A stretch of 64,000 nucleotides of DNA from JAGTVG01 sp963820995 (GTDB lineage: Bacteria; Bacteroidota; Bacteroidia; Cytophagales; Cyclobacteriaceae). Position 1 is the stretch's first letter. Each line of letters starts with the position of its first letter. A model generated the notes under the pieces. It saw only the letters and a program-made list of their open reading frames with translations. It did not search any database and was not told where the DNA came from. The stretch spans positions 135,706-199,705 of the forward strand of contig CAWGCL010000012.1 in the NCBI GenBank assembly GCA_963820995.1. The letters are read 5' to 3'. A program made the position numbers and the translations under genes. This document shows positions 27,575-37,201 of this stretch, piece after piece.

Positions 27575-28654
27575 TTACCTCCAATCAATCTCCTCCCTCG
27601 TAATAACCCATGGATCTTCCAGCAATTCCTTCGCATTCCGGTTACTGACCATAGATACATAATGATCCGGCCAGTCATGCCAGGTCGTCCAATAGAGGAT
27701 ATCTTGTGCATGGTCTTTAATGGCTTCAAGCATCAGGGTATTGTCGAATGTTCCATCCATCTTACTATGATCCGGACCACATTCGGTCAGTGCCATTGGT
27801 TTGCCCAGGGCTTTTAGGGCATCATAATCACAGATATGATAGCCCTCGCTTTCATATATATTTATGCCTACGATGTCAACAAAGGAGTCCCCAGGATAAA
27901 GAAAATTGGGGCTTTTGGAATAATCCTTTCCGCAATGGGCAGCTATCGAGTAAACCCATATCAGATTATTAAGCTTTTTTTCATGTGTGAAATATTTGAA
28001 CATATCCTGGTATACCTTTTTAAAATGTTCAGGATTATCAGGGCTTGATTTCCATCCCCACCAGAACCATCCTCCATTCATTTCCTGCATTGGCCGCCAG
28101 AGTACCACAACACCTGCCTTTTGTAATTCTTCAAGACCTATAGCGATCCTGTCCCACTCAGCATGCCATTTCGCATAAACCGGACTATCCGGATTATAGA
28201 GTTCTTCCAGTTTGACTTCGTCTAAATCGCGTGTCCCATTGTCGGTCCATGGATTATGTGGTGCCCAGTTTATGGTAATCAATCCTCCCATGTTCCAGTA
28301 ATCAATAAGAAACTGGTTGCACTCGCTGAGCTGTGCAACAGTAAATCGATTGGTATATTCATAATCCACTCCGATCATCCCGGGCCAGGAACCGGTTTCA
28401 TCATAGAGCTTCTCAACATAAGCGCCATAGCAACGGGTGATCTCATTACCATGACAACAGTTCTGCCCGGATATTATCCTGTTTTCAGATTTCCCGGGAA
28501 GAGAATATAAATACTTAAGTACTTTGTTGACATCTTCACTGGCATTTGGATTTACAGAAAAGCCAGGGGTATTTTTAATATCACCCTTATTCCTGCATCC
28601 GAATTGTATAAATAACAATATTCCTGCTACCAGAAATAACTTAAAAATTTTCAT
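27575..28654 (-). CDS. GH26 beta-mannanase-like lipoprotein
   Basis: This 359-residue protein has a lipoprotein signal (KIFKLFLVAGILLFIQFGC, Cys20) and a single (beta/alpha)8 domain. The acid/base motif is WRPMQEMNGGWFWWGWK with Glu191, and the nucleophile is Glu291 in ALTECGPD. HNPWTDNG and SWPGMIGVDYEY are also typical of family GH26. GH26 enzymes cleave internal beta-1,4-mannan bonds; some cut beta-1,3-xylan. The residue before the acid/base Glu is Gln190 instead of the usual His. It sits between a DUF1080 gene and a Gfo/Idh/MocA gene on the same strand. Confidence 0.9.
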   Translation of the reverse strand: MKIFKLFLVAGILLFIQFGCRNKGDIKNTPGFSVNPNASEDVNKVLKYLYSLPGKSENRIISGQNCCHGNEITRCYGAYVEKLYDETGSWPGMIGVDYEYTNRFTVAQLSECNQFLIDYWNMGGLITINWAPHNPWTDNGTRDLDEVKLEELYNPDSPVYAKWHAEWDRIAIGLEELQKAGVVVLWRPMQEMNGGWFWWGWKSSPDNPEHFKKVYQDMFKYFTHEKKLNNLIWVYSIAAHCGKDYSKSPNFLYPGDSFVDIVGINIYESEGYHICDYDALKALGKPMALTECGPDHSKMDGTFDNTLMLEAIKDHAQDILYWTTWHDWPDHYVSMVSNRNAKELLEDPWVITREEIDWR

Positions 28655-28683
28655 ATTGTGGAACTTTGCATCTGCAATTAACG

Positions 28684-30012
28684 CTATAAAAGTTTTGTGA
28701 TGCCTGGAATTGCAACCGGTCTTCTTTCCGTATCCCCAAATTCCAGTTTATCCGGGCTTAGATCCAATTCAGATTCATTCAAAACCCAATCCCATTCAAG
28801 GGTTTTGCCTGTATATGCGCTCATACGCCCCATCACAGCAGTCATAGTACTTTCAGCGATTTGTTTCCCTTCATTCATAGCTTTGCCGTTTCTTATACTA
28901 TCGATCATTTCCTTATATTGAAGTACGGAAGGATTTGACGACTCACCATCAAAGGTATAAGGATTGTCACCTTTTATAATGCCATTTCTGAAATCCAATA
29001 TGGCAGAGCCCTTAGTCCCTGATACGCGCTGGTTACCACGCCAGGCATAATTGTCAATTTGCGTTCCCATATATTCAATACGAACATCCTTCGGATATGT
29101 ATACTCCACTGAAAAATGATCAAAAACATTCCCATATTCCATGCCTGTCCTGGCCTGCCTGCCTCCCAAACCTACACAAGCCACTGGGTGAGCATTCATG
29201 ACCCAGTTCATAACATCCAGATTATGAACGTGCATTTCAACTATAAAATCACCAGATAACCAGGTCCAGAACAACCATCGCCGGATCTGATATTCCATTT
29301 CCGACCATTCATTTTTCTTCACTCTTTCATCCATTCTCCAGTTGCGCATAGCTCCTCCTGACCTGAAACACTGACCTCCCACAATATCACCAATTGATCC
29401 GTCATGGATCCTTTTGATAGTCTCCCTGTTAGCCAACAACCGGCGCATTTGAGTGCCGGATACAACTGTGAGACCTTTCTGTTTAGCCATCTCCGAACTT
29501 TTTAATACGGATCGGATGCCTGTTGGATCAACTGCCACGGGCTTTTCCATAAAAACATGTTTCCCCGCTTCTACTGCTGCCCTGAGATGTGTGGGCCTGA
29601 AATTTGGTGGAGTAGTCAAAATAACCATATCCACACCTGATTCAATTACTTTCTGATAGGCGTCAAAACCTACAAAAATGTTATCTTCTGGCACCTTATA
29701 AATTTCATTGACCGGTAATCCCCGTTTTTCAAGATTCGCTTTGATGCGTGACGGTGCTTCATCGATATGGTCCTGAAATAAATCACCGATAGCAACAAGT
29801 TCAACACCTTTGGACGATTCTGCGCAATCAATAATTCCAGCTCCGGTTCCCCGGCCCCCGGCTCCAATTAATCCAACCCGAATGGTATCTGAAGCACCTG
29901 CAAAAACATATGAATTTCCAGTTACTAGTGTTGCGGCTCCGACTTGTGCGGACTTCTTTATAAAAGTTCTTCGCGTAAGAACATTTGATTTAGAATTATC
30001 TTGACAGTACAT
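28684..30012 (-). CDS. Exported Gfo/Idh/MocA family oxidoreductase
   Basis: This 442-residue protein has a twin-arginine signal (LTRRTFIKKSAQVGAATLV), so it is probably folded with its cofactor before export. The Rossmann motif is VGLIGAGGRGTGAG at about 47-60. The family motif FMEKPVAVDP carries the conserved Lys, and the C-terminal half contains FWTWLSGDFIVEMHVHNLDVMNW. It is a full-length paralogue of the broken gene at 5000-6335. Together with the GH26 and DUF1080 genes downstream it suggests oxidation of a sugar hydroxyl outside the cytoplasm, followed by cleavage. Substrate is unknown. An unusually long leader region with a terminator-like hairpin lies upstream. Confidence 0.93.
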   Translation of the reverse strand: MYCQDNSKSNVLTRRTFIKKSAQVGAATLVTGNSYVFAGASDTIRVGLIGAGGRGTGAGIIDCAESSKGVELVAIGDLFQDHIDEAPSRIKANLEKRGLPVNEIYKVPEDNIFVGFDAYQKVIESGVDMVILTTPPNFRPTHLRAAVEAGKHVFMEKPVAVDPTGIRSVLKSSEMAKQKGLTVVSGTQMRRLLANRETIKRIHDGSIGDIVGGQCFRSGGAMRNWRMDERVKKNEWSEMEYQIRRWLFWTWLSGDFIVEMHVHNLDVMNWVMNAHPVACVGLGGRQARTGMEYGNVFDHFSVEYTYPKDVRIEYMGTQIDNYAWRGNQRVSGTKGSAILDFRNGIIKGDNPYTFDGESSNPSVLQYKEMIDSIRNGKAMNEGKQIAESTMTAVMGRMSAYTGKTLEWDWVLNESELDLSPDKLEFGDTERRPVAIPGITKLL

Positions 30013-30288
30013 AAATAAAAGTTTTGATAGAAATGTTATACAAGTTAATTATTAGGTGATAATTATCTCAATAACCTTCAAGAAATTATATCCGTTAATT
30101 AATTTCTTAATCAATCATTTTAAATATATTTCAGGGGGAAACAGAAAAATCATCCTTTCAGGAATAGGGAAAGGTTTCTAAATCAGGATATTTCCATTGA
30201 AATAGACGGGCATTAATGAATCATATCATCTTTTTTAAAATTTGAATATCAGGAATTACCGTCAGAAGAGAAAAGAATGATTCTAGCT

Positions 30289-30321
30289 AAAAAAACAAAC
30301 CCCCACTAGTGATAGTGAGGG
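30289..30321 (-). terminator. Strong terminator-like hairpin with no gene upstream of it
   Basis: On the minus strand a stem of about 13 pairs with one bulged base and a four-base loop (inner part CACTA-TCAC-TAGTG) is followed by TTTGTTTTTTT. The stem begins at about 30325 when the CAAA/TTTG pairs are counted. No coding frame lies on the minus strand between it and the + strand gene at 30557. It may be an attenuator in the leader of the 28684-30012 gene, or the end of a small RNA. Confidence 0.7.
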
Positions 30322-30325
30322 ATTT

Positions 30326-30340
30326 GCTAAACCGTTTAGC
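30326..30340. promoter_or_regulatory. 15-base palindrome, possible LacI-type operator
   Basis: GCTAAAC-C-GTTTAGC is a perfect inverted repeat with a one-base centre, adjoining the terminator-like hairpin. The AAACCGTTT core resembles operators of LacI-family sugar regulators. It lies in a 544-base gap (30013-30556) between divergent sugar-processing genes; I see no protein gene in that gap. Confidence 0.45.
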
Positions 30341-30556
30341 GCGCCACATAACTCGTACAACTCTTAAATAATAACGTTTCAAATACCTATATAGTTCCTG
30401 AAATATTGGCATTTTATGAAATTTCCTGCCTTATAAGAGATCCCCACCTTAAAAATCACATAAAATCTGGCGCAATCAACAAGAAGATTGAGGACATATG
30501 ATATTTTAAAGCCTAATTTTCATATATTGAAGATGAAATTATAAACTCTCAATAAC

Positions 30557-31267
30557 ATGAAAAAATATATCCCGAACATCATTTTTTTATCTCTATTCTT
30601 CCTGCTAACGAATATATTATTCGCTCAGCAAAATGATTGGACCGACCTGTTTGATGGAGAAACTCTGAAAGGCTGGTCTGTCCACAGTGGATTCGCAAAA
30701 TACAGGGTAGAGGATGGGGCCATTGTCGGTAACGCAGTAAAAGGAAGCCCGAATACCTTTTTATGTACTGACCAGGAATTTGGAGATTTTATCCTGGAAT
30801 TCGAGGTGTTCCTAAAGGATACTAAACTCAACTCTGGCGTCCAGTTCCGAAGTATGATCGCTCCTGAGAATCTTACCTACTGGCTGAGAAATGAAAAAGG
30901 GGAAATGTATCCGAAGTTAGTCCCCAAAGACCGTGTTTACGGATACCAGGTTGAAATTGCGGGAGCCGGAGTTGGCACATCTGGTGGTATTTATGATGAA
31001 GCCCGAAGGGCCATGATTCGTGACTGGTGGATTGAAAAAGGAAGTGATGCCAGCAAGGCTTTTAAAGACGGACAGTGGAACAAATACAGGATTGAATGCA
31101 AAGGACAATCTATCAAAACCTTTGTCAATGGCATAATGACGGCAGATATTAAGGATGCCATGACCTCCAGCGGCATAATCGGTCTGCAGGTCCATGATGT
31201 TGGCAATGATGATACGCCCTATGAAGTACGCTGGCGAAATATTCGCCTTATGAAGTTAGATAAATAA
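30557..31267 (+). CDS. Exported single-domain DUF1080 protein
   Basis: This 236-residue protein has a Sec signal peptide (IPNIIFLSLFFLLTNILFAQ) and one DUF1080 domain starting WTDLFDGETLKGWSVHSG. Typical features are FGDFILEFEVFL, LNSGVQFRSM, YGYQVEIAG, GQWNKYRIECKGQSIKTFVNG and GIIGLQVHDVG. The family has a concanavalin-like jelly-roll and includes 3-keto-glycoside hydrolases. It is divergent from the 30012-26212 operon, which encodes a two-domain relative, so both may serve the same pathway. No lipobox is seen, so it is probably periplasmic or secreted. Confidence 0.9.
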   Translation: MKKYIPNIIFLSLFFLLTNILFAQQNDWTDLFDGETLKGWSVHSGFAKYRVEDGAIVGNAVKGSPNTFLCTDQEFGDFILEFEVFLKDTKLNSGVQFRSMIAPENLTYWLRNEKGEMYPKLVPKDRVYGYQVEIAGAGVGTSGGIYDEARRAMIRDWWIEKGSDASKAFKDGQWNKYRIECKGQSIKTFVNGIMTADIKDAMTSSGIIGLQVHDVGNDDTPYEVRWRNIRLMKLDK

Positions 31268-31346
31268 AACACATAGGCACCCCTCGTATAAATCAATTTT
31301 TCTGCTGAAGGATAGCAACAGTAAGTAATGCCCATTAAAGAAAAAG

Positions 31347-31898
31347 ATGAAAACATCCCTGATAATATTCGGGATTCTCAGTCTGCCGCTTATTATTATA
31401 TCATGGCGGACTTTATTTAATGTAAAAAGCCATGGATTTTATCGATTTATCAGTTGGGAGTGTATCATATGGCTATTTGCCAATAACTATAAATATTGGT
31501 TTGAAGATCCCTTTAAGCTGAATCAAATATTAGCCTGGATTTTGTTGATCGTTTCTGCTTTTTTGGTCATTACGGGTGTTTTGTTAATGAAAAAGTTAGG
31601 GAAAGCTAATAAACGTCGGAATGAAGATACTTTATATCAATTTGAACAAACTACCGAATTAATTGATGTTGGGATCTTTAAATTTATAAGACATCCGCTA
31701 TATTCATCATTAATGTTTTTAACATGGGGGATTTATTTGAAAAGCCCAAGTCTCCACTTATTATTTATATCACTGCTTTCAACCTTATTTCTTTATTTAA
31801 CAGCAATTTTTGATGAAAAGGAATGTATTCAATATTTTGGGAACAAGTATATTGATTACATGAAAAGAAGTAAAAGGTTTATTCCATTTTTAATTTAA
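31347..31898 (+). CDS. Membrane methyltransferase of the isoprenylcysteine carboxyl methyltransferase-like family
   Basis: This 183-residue integral membrane protein has about four to five helices. The C-terminal third carries the family signature: GIFKFIRHPLYSSLMFLTWG, then after two helices FDEKECIQYFGNKYIDYMKRSKRFIPF. The RHP and E-x-x-Y-Y/F...Y motifs bind S-adenosylmethionine in ICMT and related phospholipid or protein methyltransferases. The substrate in bacteria is generally unknown. It lies 79 bases after the DUF1080 gene and converges with the permease gene at 31913, with a 14-base gap. Confidence 0.85.
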   Translation: MKTSLIIFGILSLPLIIISWRTLFNVKSHGFYRFISWECIIWLFANNYKYWFEDPFKLNQILAWILLIVSAFLVITGVLLMKKLGKANKRRNEDTLYQFEQTTELIDVGIFKFIRHPLYSSLMFLTWGIYLKSPSLHLLFISLLSTLFLYLTAIFDEKECIQYFGNKYIDYMKRSKRFIPFLI

Positions 31899-31912
31899 AT
31901 GCCTGCTTATTT

Positions 31913-34285
31913 CTATTCATACCTCAATGACTTCGAAGGATTCTGTATCGAAGCTGATACGGTATGATAACTGATTGTGATGAAGGCAATAAACAGGATA
32001 ATGCCTGCAGCCAGCAAATACTCCCATGGACTCGACTCAACTTTTATTTCGGCTGGGTCCATGATCTTATTTACGGCCCCAAGAGGCAGTGCAATAATAT
32101 TTGCAATTATCAGAAGCAGGATAAACTCTTTTGCCAATAAATTGAATATTTCTCCTGTTGTGGCGCCATGTATTTTTCGGATGCCAATTTCTTTGGTTTT
32201 TCTTTTGGTTGTATAAGCTACGAGACCAAGCAATCCAATAACTCCAATGCCAATCGTGATAATTGAAAAGAAGCCAATTGTATTCGCCATTCCTTTATAT
32301 ACCTTTAAGGACTCGTAATCCATGTTATCCTTAAGTAAATGAAGTTCAAAAAGTGCATCAGGATAAAATTCTTTATATATTGATTTGACCTTATCAGTTA
32401 TCTGAGAGAAGTCTTTACCCTCTGAGATCTTAATAGAATAGACATGATTACCAATTGTACTACCATTATGCAATAACAGTATACTGGGTGGGATCTTTAA
32501 CATGGTAGTATACAAATGATGGTCATTGACCATACCTATAACCCGGTAATCTTGCCCACCAATATCAGTGATTCTTTTGCCAATAGGGTCAGCCCAGCCA
32601 AAATGCCTTGCTGCAGTTTCGTTTATAATACATCCCTGCTCCTGATCAGAAATTATTTGTCTGGAAAAGTTTCTGCCTTTAACAACATTAAGATTGAAAA
32701 CATCAATATAATCATAGTGGACATAGCTTCTTCTGACATTCAATTGTTCCCCTTCATATGCCCCCTCCCAGTTAACTATAGTTCCGGAAGTACCATTAAA
32801 AGGAATTGATGAGGAAATACATGCGTGCATGATCTCAGTTTCGGATATTAGTTTCTCTCTGATCAGGTCAAAATCTATATCTCCTGATTCCTGATTAATT
32901 TTTATCCATGAAAACAGGATATTCTCCTTTGTAAATCCCAGCTCCTTTTTTTCATGAAATGTAAATTGTCGGTATATCATTATGGTAGTTAAAATCAGGA
33001 AAGTAGCCACCACAAACTGAATTACTACCAGAGACTTTCTCAAATAAGATCTTCCCCCAGTTCCAGTATTTGTGATTCTCAGGAAACGGATAGGTTTGAA
33101 AGACGACATATATAATGCAGGATAGATTCCTGCCAGGAATCCGATGATCAATGCAACACCAACAATAATTAAAACGAATTCTATATTTTGAATATATTGG
33201 ATATCAAGCTGCCTGTCAACAATCCGGTTAAAAAGAGGAAGGGAGATCTCAGATAACAGAAATGCTAAAAATACAGAGATAACAGACAATGTAACTGTCT
33301 CAATTATAAACTGGAAAAATAGTGTGGCTCGTCGTCCACCTAGTACTTTTTTAATACCAATCTCTTTACCTCTGGTTTCTGCGTAAGCAGTAATAAGATT
33401 TATAAAATTAATAGCCGCTATAAAAAGAGCAAGTCCGGCAACCATAGAATATAATGCCACTAATAAATACATCCCTCCAATATTGGAAGGTCTCATATGG
33501 ATTATAGAAAATGGTCGCAATTGCATGGTTCCTTTTGTATTCTCATCTTTATCAAGCATGTAATCAGCGATTTTCGATTGAAAGTTTATAGCCTGGCTTT
33601 CTTCCTGAAGTAAAACATAGGTATGGTAACTGTAATTGTTCCAGTTATCTTCTAAACCAACTTTATCAATTCTATTTAGTCCTTCAATACTGCATATATA
33701 ACTGGGTTGAAGTGTAGATTGATCTGGCAATTTCCTGATAATACCTGTCACCTTAAATGGAAACTGTTTCCGGATTGTGACCATTTGTCCTATGGCCTTA
33801 CCATCAGGGAAATATTTTTTTGCGAGTTCATCAGTAAGGACAATTGATGAGGGCTCAATAAGGGCAGATGCCATATTGCCCTCAATAAACTCAAAAGTAA
33901 AAATGTTGAACAAAGCATCGGAGGCATATAATCCATCAGGTTCGAAAAACGTGAGTTTTTCCGATGATGAAAGATAATCTCCCCAGACAGGCCTGGTCAC
34001 AACAGCATCTTCTATTTCAGGAAATTCAGTTTTAAAATTTTCTGCGATGGGATAGCAGGTCTGACTCCACAACTGGTCACCGTCAGTCATATGAGCAATT
34101 TCCTCAATCCGGTAAATTCTATCCAGTTTATTATGAAACTTATCGAAGTTGTTTTCATATTGAACCAATAACGCGATGAGAATGAATGTGGTCAATCCAA
34201 TTGATAAACCAATTATATTGAATGTTGCGTAAAGTTTCTGACGCTTGAGATTCCTGAAAAATATGGTTATATAATGATATAACAT
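31913..34285 (-). CDS. ABC transporter permease, FtsX/MacB type
   Basis: This 790-residue protein has the layout of the large Bacteroidota FtsX family: an N-terminal helix (FNIIGLSIGLTTFILIALLV), a MacB periplasmic core domain, three helices (about 280-420; LYSMVAGLALFIAAINFINLI), a fourth helix (SLVVIQFVVATFLILTTIMIY), a second periplasmic domain and three C-terminal helices with TTKRKTKEIGIRKIHGA. The EIGIRKIHGA and EIGIKKVLGG loops mark the two FtsX domains. Such proteins work with a MacB/LolD-like ATPase to move lipoproteins, peptides or signals. No ATPase gene is in the window. It is a diverged tandem copy of the gene at 34417. Confidence 0.92.
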   Translation of the reverse strand: MLYHYITIFFRNLKRQKLYATFNIIGLSIGLTTFILIALLVQYENNFDKFHNKLDRIYRIEEIAHMTDGDQLWSQTCYPIAENFKTEFPEIEDAVVTRPVWGDYLSSSEKLTFFEPDGLYASDALFNIFTFEFIEGNMASALIEPSSIVLTDELAKKYFPDGKAIGQMVTIRKQFPFKVTGIIRKLPDQSTLQPSYICSIEGLNRIDKVGLEDNWNNYSYHTYVLLQEESQAINFQSKIADYMLDKDENTKGTMQLRPFSIIHMRPSNIGGMYLLVALYSMVAGLALFIAAINFINLITAYAETRGKEIGIKKVLGGRRATLFFQFIIETVTLSVISVFLAFLLSEISLPLFNRIVDRQLDIQYIQNIEFVLIIVGVALIIGFLAGIYPALYMSSFKPIRFLRITNTGTGGRSYLRKSLVVIQFVVATFLILTTIMIYRQFTFHEKKELGFTKENILFSWIKINQESGDIDFDLIREKLISETEIMHACISSSIPFNGTSGTIVNWEGAYEGEQLNVRRSYVHYDYIDVFNLNVVKGRNFSRQIISDQEQGCIINETAARHFGWADPIGKRITDIGGQDYRVIGMVNDHHLYTTMLKIPPSILLLHNGSTIGNHVYSIKISEGKDFSQITDKVKSIYKEFYPDALFELHLLKDNMDYESLKVYKGMANTIGFFSIITIGIGVIGLLGLVAYTTKRKTKEIGIRKIHGATTGEIFNLLAKEFILLLIIANIIALPLGAVNKIMDPAEIKVESSPWEYLLAAGIILFIAFITISYHTVSASIQNPSKSLRYE

Positions 34286-34416
34286 CTTACACCTTCCTTT
34301 TTATCTTTCCTTTAGTGGAAAAAGATACTTTCGATATCCATTGATCCTTTCTTCATACTATATATAATCCCCATTAAAAACATTTCCTTTTCATAATAGG
34401 ATTAAGAGAAGAAGTA

Positions 34417-36780
34417 TTATTCATACCTTAGACTCATTACCGGATTCTTTCTGGCTGTCCTCAAAGACTGCCATAAAACAGTCAAAAACGAAATAATCAC
34501 CATAATTACAGCTATTAATATAAATACTGTTGGATCAAGTCTTATTTTTAAAAAGAAAACCTGGAGAATCATTCTTAATACCAGATATGCCATCGGAATG
34601 GCTATTACAGTTGCTATTATCACCAATTTTATAAATTCCCTGGATAGAAGAGTAATGATTTTAGTTACTGAGGCTCCAAATACTTTTCGGATACCTATTT
34701 CTTTTGTCCGTCTTTCAACTGTGTATAGGGCAAGGCCGAACAGGCCGATACAGGATATGAAAATGCCAAAACCACAAAAATACGAAAGTGTGGTAACCAT
34801 TTGATCACTGGTTTCAAACATGGGATTTTCATATTCAGACACCATGTAATGCTCAAAGGGATAATCAGGATTATGTTTTTTCAGAATTTTCTGGATCCGG
34901 TTCAGATTTGTTTCATTAAAACCTTCATTTACTTTCAGGAAAATGTATTCATTGGTCTCCCTAAATGTCATAACCAGTGCTTTTCCACCTATATCGATCG
35001 GAAAAAATACAAAATCTTCAATAACACCAATGATATTATATTCTTTGCCTCTCAACTGGAATCGTTGTCCGATAGGATCCCCTTCATAATCCAACATACT
35101 GATGATCTCCCTATTAACAATGATTCCATCAACACTGTCCGTTGCATGATCTCTCGAGAAAAACCTTCCCTGAGCCATTTCCATTTCAAACGTTTCAAGA
35201 AAATCATAATCGGTTGAAATTATACGGGCGATCGTGTTTTCCACATCTTTCTCTTTACCCCACTCTACCTCACCTCGATCCGCATAGCCTGGAAGTGAAG
35301 AGGCAGATGATACATAATTTATACTGGCTTCATTCAATAATTCGTCTTTTATTTCTCCATACTTATTCCAGAGATCACCCCTGGAAGGAATAAGAATCAC
35401 ATTTTCTTTGTTGAATCCCAGATCTGCTGATTCTATAAACGCAAGCTGTTTATAGAGGAAAAAGGTACATAGGATGAAAAAAGTAGTCATTGTGAATTGA
35501 GAAACGACTAGTATTTTACGCAACCTGGATCCTTTTGATCCTGTTGCCTGATAATCTCTTAAAATCAATGATGGCTTAAGGGATGACAATAAAAGCGCTG
35601 GATAGGAACCGGCTAAAATACCAACTACCAATACTATGCTGGTAACGATAATCCAGAATGCCGGATCCGAATATTTTATACTTAGATCTGCATCGAACAT
35701 TTCGCTTACCCAGGGTAATGTAAACTCAACTAATAGAACGGCGAAATTAATGGAAATAATGGATAAGATCAGGCTTTCACCCAGGAACTGTCCGGTTAAT
35801 TGCCATCTTCCTGCCCCTCCTGTTTTGCGTATCCCTACTTCGCGTGCCCTTTCCATTGATTTTGCAGTAGATAGATTTATATAATTCAGACAGGCTATGA
35901 TCAGGATACCAAATCCGATTATACCAAAGATGAGTATACCTATGAAATTCTTTTGTTCCCCATATAGGTAGGCTTGTTTGATATGAGTTAGAAAACGGTT
36001 GGCTTCCAGATTTGTATCTTCTTCTTTTGAATCAATAAATTCATTTAAAGTTGAATTAATAACATCAGATGAGGCAGGATCATTTAATACAAAATAAGTA
36101 AAAAAATTCGTGTAACCATATCCGTCAGTTGTGAATCCAATTGATTCCAGGGTGCCAAAGGGAGCAATATATGAAAACTTAATGCTTGAATTGTCTGGAA
36201 TGTCTTTAAGGATGCCTGTGACTATTAATCCAATATCCCGATTGAGATATACCGTTTCCCCCAATGCATCTTTATCAGGGAAAACCTTGTTTGCAAGCTC
36301 TTCAGTAAGTATAATATTGCTTTCACTATTAAAAGCATTTGCCGGATCACCCTTCAGGAATTCAAATGAAAACACCTTAAAAAAGTTAGTATCTGCCGCT
36401 ATACCATCTTCCTCAATAAATGATCTTGGGTCAAGGCGACTTCCCTGATCTTCCTGCTTATAAGACAGTAACATTTCCCCCAGTCTTCCATACCTGGTAT
36501 ATTGTCTTACCTGCGGGTAGGATTCTGAAATCGCGGGCCCCATCAAGCCACCCGTTCGATCGGTAGTATAGTCTCCAGAAGTTAAAACAAGTCTTTGCTG
36601 GATAAGGAATATATTTTTATAATGTTCATGAAATCTATCCGTAGAGAGCATAAAATATGTCATCACCAGGATCAATAATGAACAAGCCATTCCTATAGAT
36701 AGTCCAACAATATTAATGAAACTGAAGCCCCGGTTTTTCAAGATATTTCGTATAGCTATTTTTAGATTGTACCAGAACAT
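34417..36780 (-). CDS. ABC transporter permease, FtsX/MacB type
   Basis: I start at the ATG at 36780; a GTG one codon earlier is possible. The protein of about 787 residues shows the same plan as its neighbour: FINIVGLSIGMACSLLILVM helix, MacB core domain, an FtsX domain with AREVGIRKTGGAGRW, a middle helix (ILVVSQFTMTTFFILCTFFLY), a second core domain and a C-terminal FtsX domain with RRTKEIGIRKVFGAS. The ending NPVMSLRYE matches the neighbour's NPSKSLRYE. The 131-base gap between the two genes suggests one transcript. No ATPase is encoded nearby, so the partner must be elsewhere. Confidence 0.92.
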   Translation of the reverse strand: MFWYNLKIAIRNILKNRGFSFINIVGLSIGMACSLLILVMTYFMLSTDRFHEHYKNIFLIQQRLVLTSGDYTTDRTGGLMGPAISESYPQVRQYTRYGRLGEMLLSYKQEDQGSRLDPRSFIEEDGIAADTNFFKVFSFEFLKGDPANAFNSESNIILTEELANKVFPDKDALGETVYLNRDIGLIVTGILKDIPDNSSIKFSYIAPFGTLESIGFTTDGYGYTNFFTYFVLNDPASSDVINSTLNEFIDSKEEDTNLEANRFLTHIKQAYLYGEQKNFIGILIFGIIGFGILIIACLNYINLSTAKSMERAREVGIRKTGGAGRWQLTGQFLGESLILSIISINFAVLLVEFTLPWVSEMFDADLSIKYSDPAFWIIVTSIVLVVGILAGSYPALLLSSLKPSLILRDYQATGSKGSRLRKILVVSQFTMTTFFILCTFFLYKQLAFIESADLGFNKENVILIPSRGDLWNKYGEIKDELLNEASINYVSSASSLPGYADRGEVEWGKEKDVENTIARIISTDYDFLETFEMEMAQGRFFSRDHATDSVDGIIVNREIISMLDYEGDPIGQRFQLRGKEYNIIGVIEDFVFFPIDIGGKALVMTFRETNEYIFLKVNEGFNETNLNRIQKILKKHNPDYPFEHYMVSEYENPMFETSDQMVTTLSYFCGFGIFISCIGLFGLALYTVERRTKEIGIRKVFGASVTKIITLLSREFIKLVIIATVIAIPMAYLVLRMILQVFFLKIRLDPTVFILIAVIMVIISFLTVLWQSLRTARKNPVMSLRYE

Positions 36781-37201
36781 CACTTAATTAATTCAGAATT
36801 TATATTTAAGGTAATTAATATATTGGATCTACCAGAATAACTTTTCCTGTATGATAGAATATAATCATTTGAACTGTTATTATAAAAAATCCATTCGCTT
36901 ACTCCACAATTATGATATCGCAAGTGAGATGCCAAAACATATGCCATTGATTTATAAACAGTTACGACATGTTCTTTTCGGATAATGTCGGAAATCCCAA
37001 CAATAGTGTTCAGATTTCGAACATATATCTTACTGATACAATAAGGCTGGATGGTTGTGTAATAATTGGTCATCATTCACCTTTTCTTTCTAAAATAATC
37101 CTATAGTTTTTTAAAAATGGGTTCGACCTCATGAAGTCGGTCGCCAAATTCTATAAGAACCGCGAATTTAGCTTCATCAAGAAAATTAAATTTTATACAT
37201 C
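36781..37201. other. Divergent intergenic region
   Basis: About 420 bases between the permease gene (minus) and the Lnt-like gene (plus). It must hold both promoters. A 98-codon frame on the minus strand (37076-36780) ends exactly at the permease start (TGATG), but its sequence is unlike a normal protein, so I do not annotate it. I see no RNA gene. Confidence 0.35.

Noticed and set aside
36780..37076. A 98-codon minus-strand frame whose stop overlaps the permease start (TGATG)
   Set aside because: The sequence is rich in Ser, Tyr, Asn and Ile with no recognisable fold or hydrophobic pattern, and it fills a divergent promoter region. The overlap alone is not enough.
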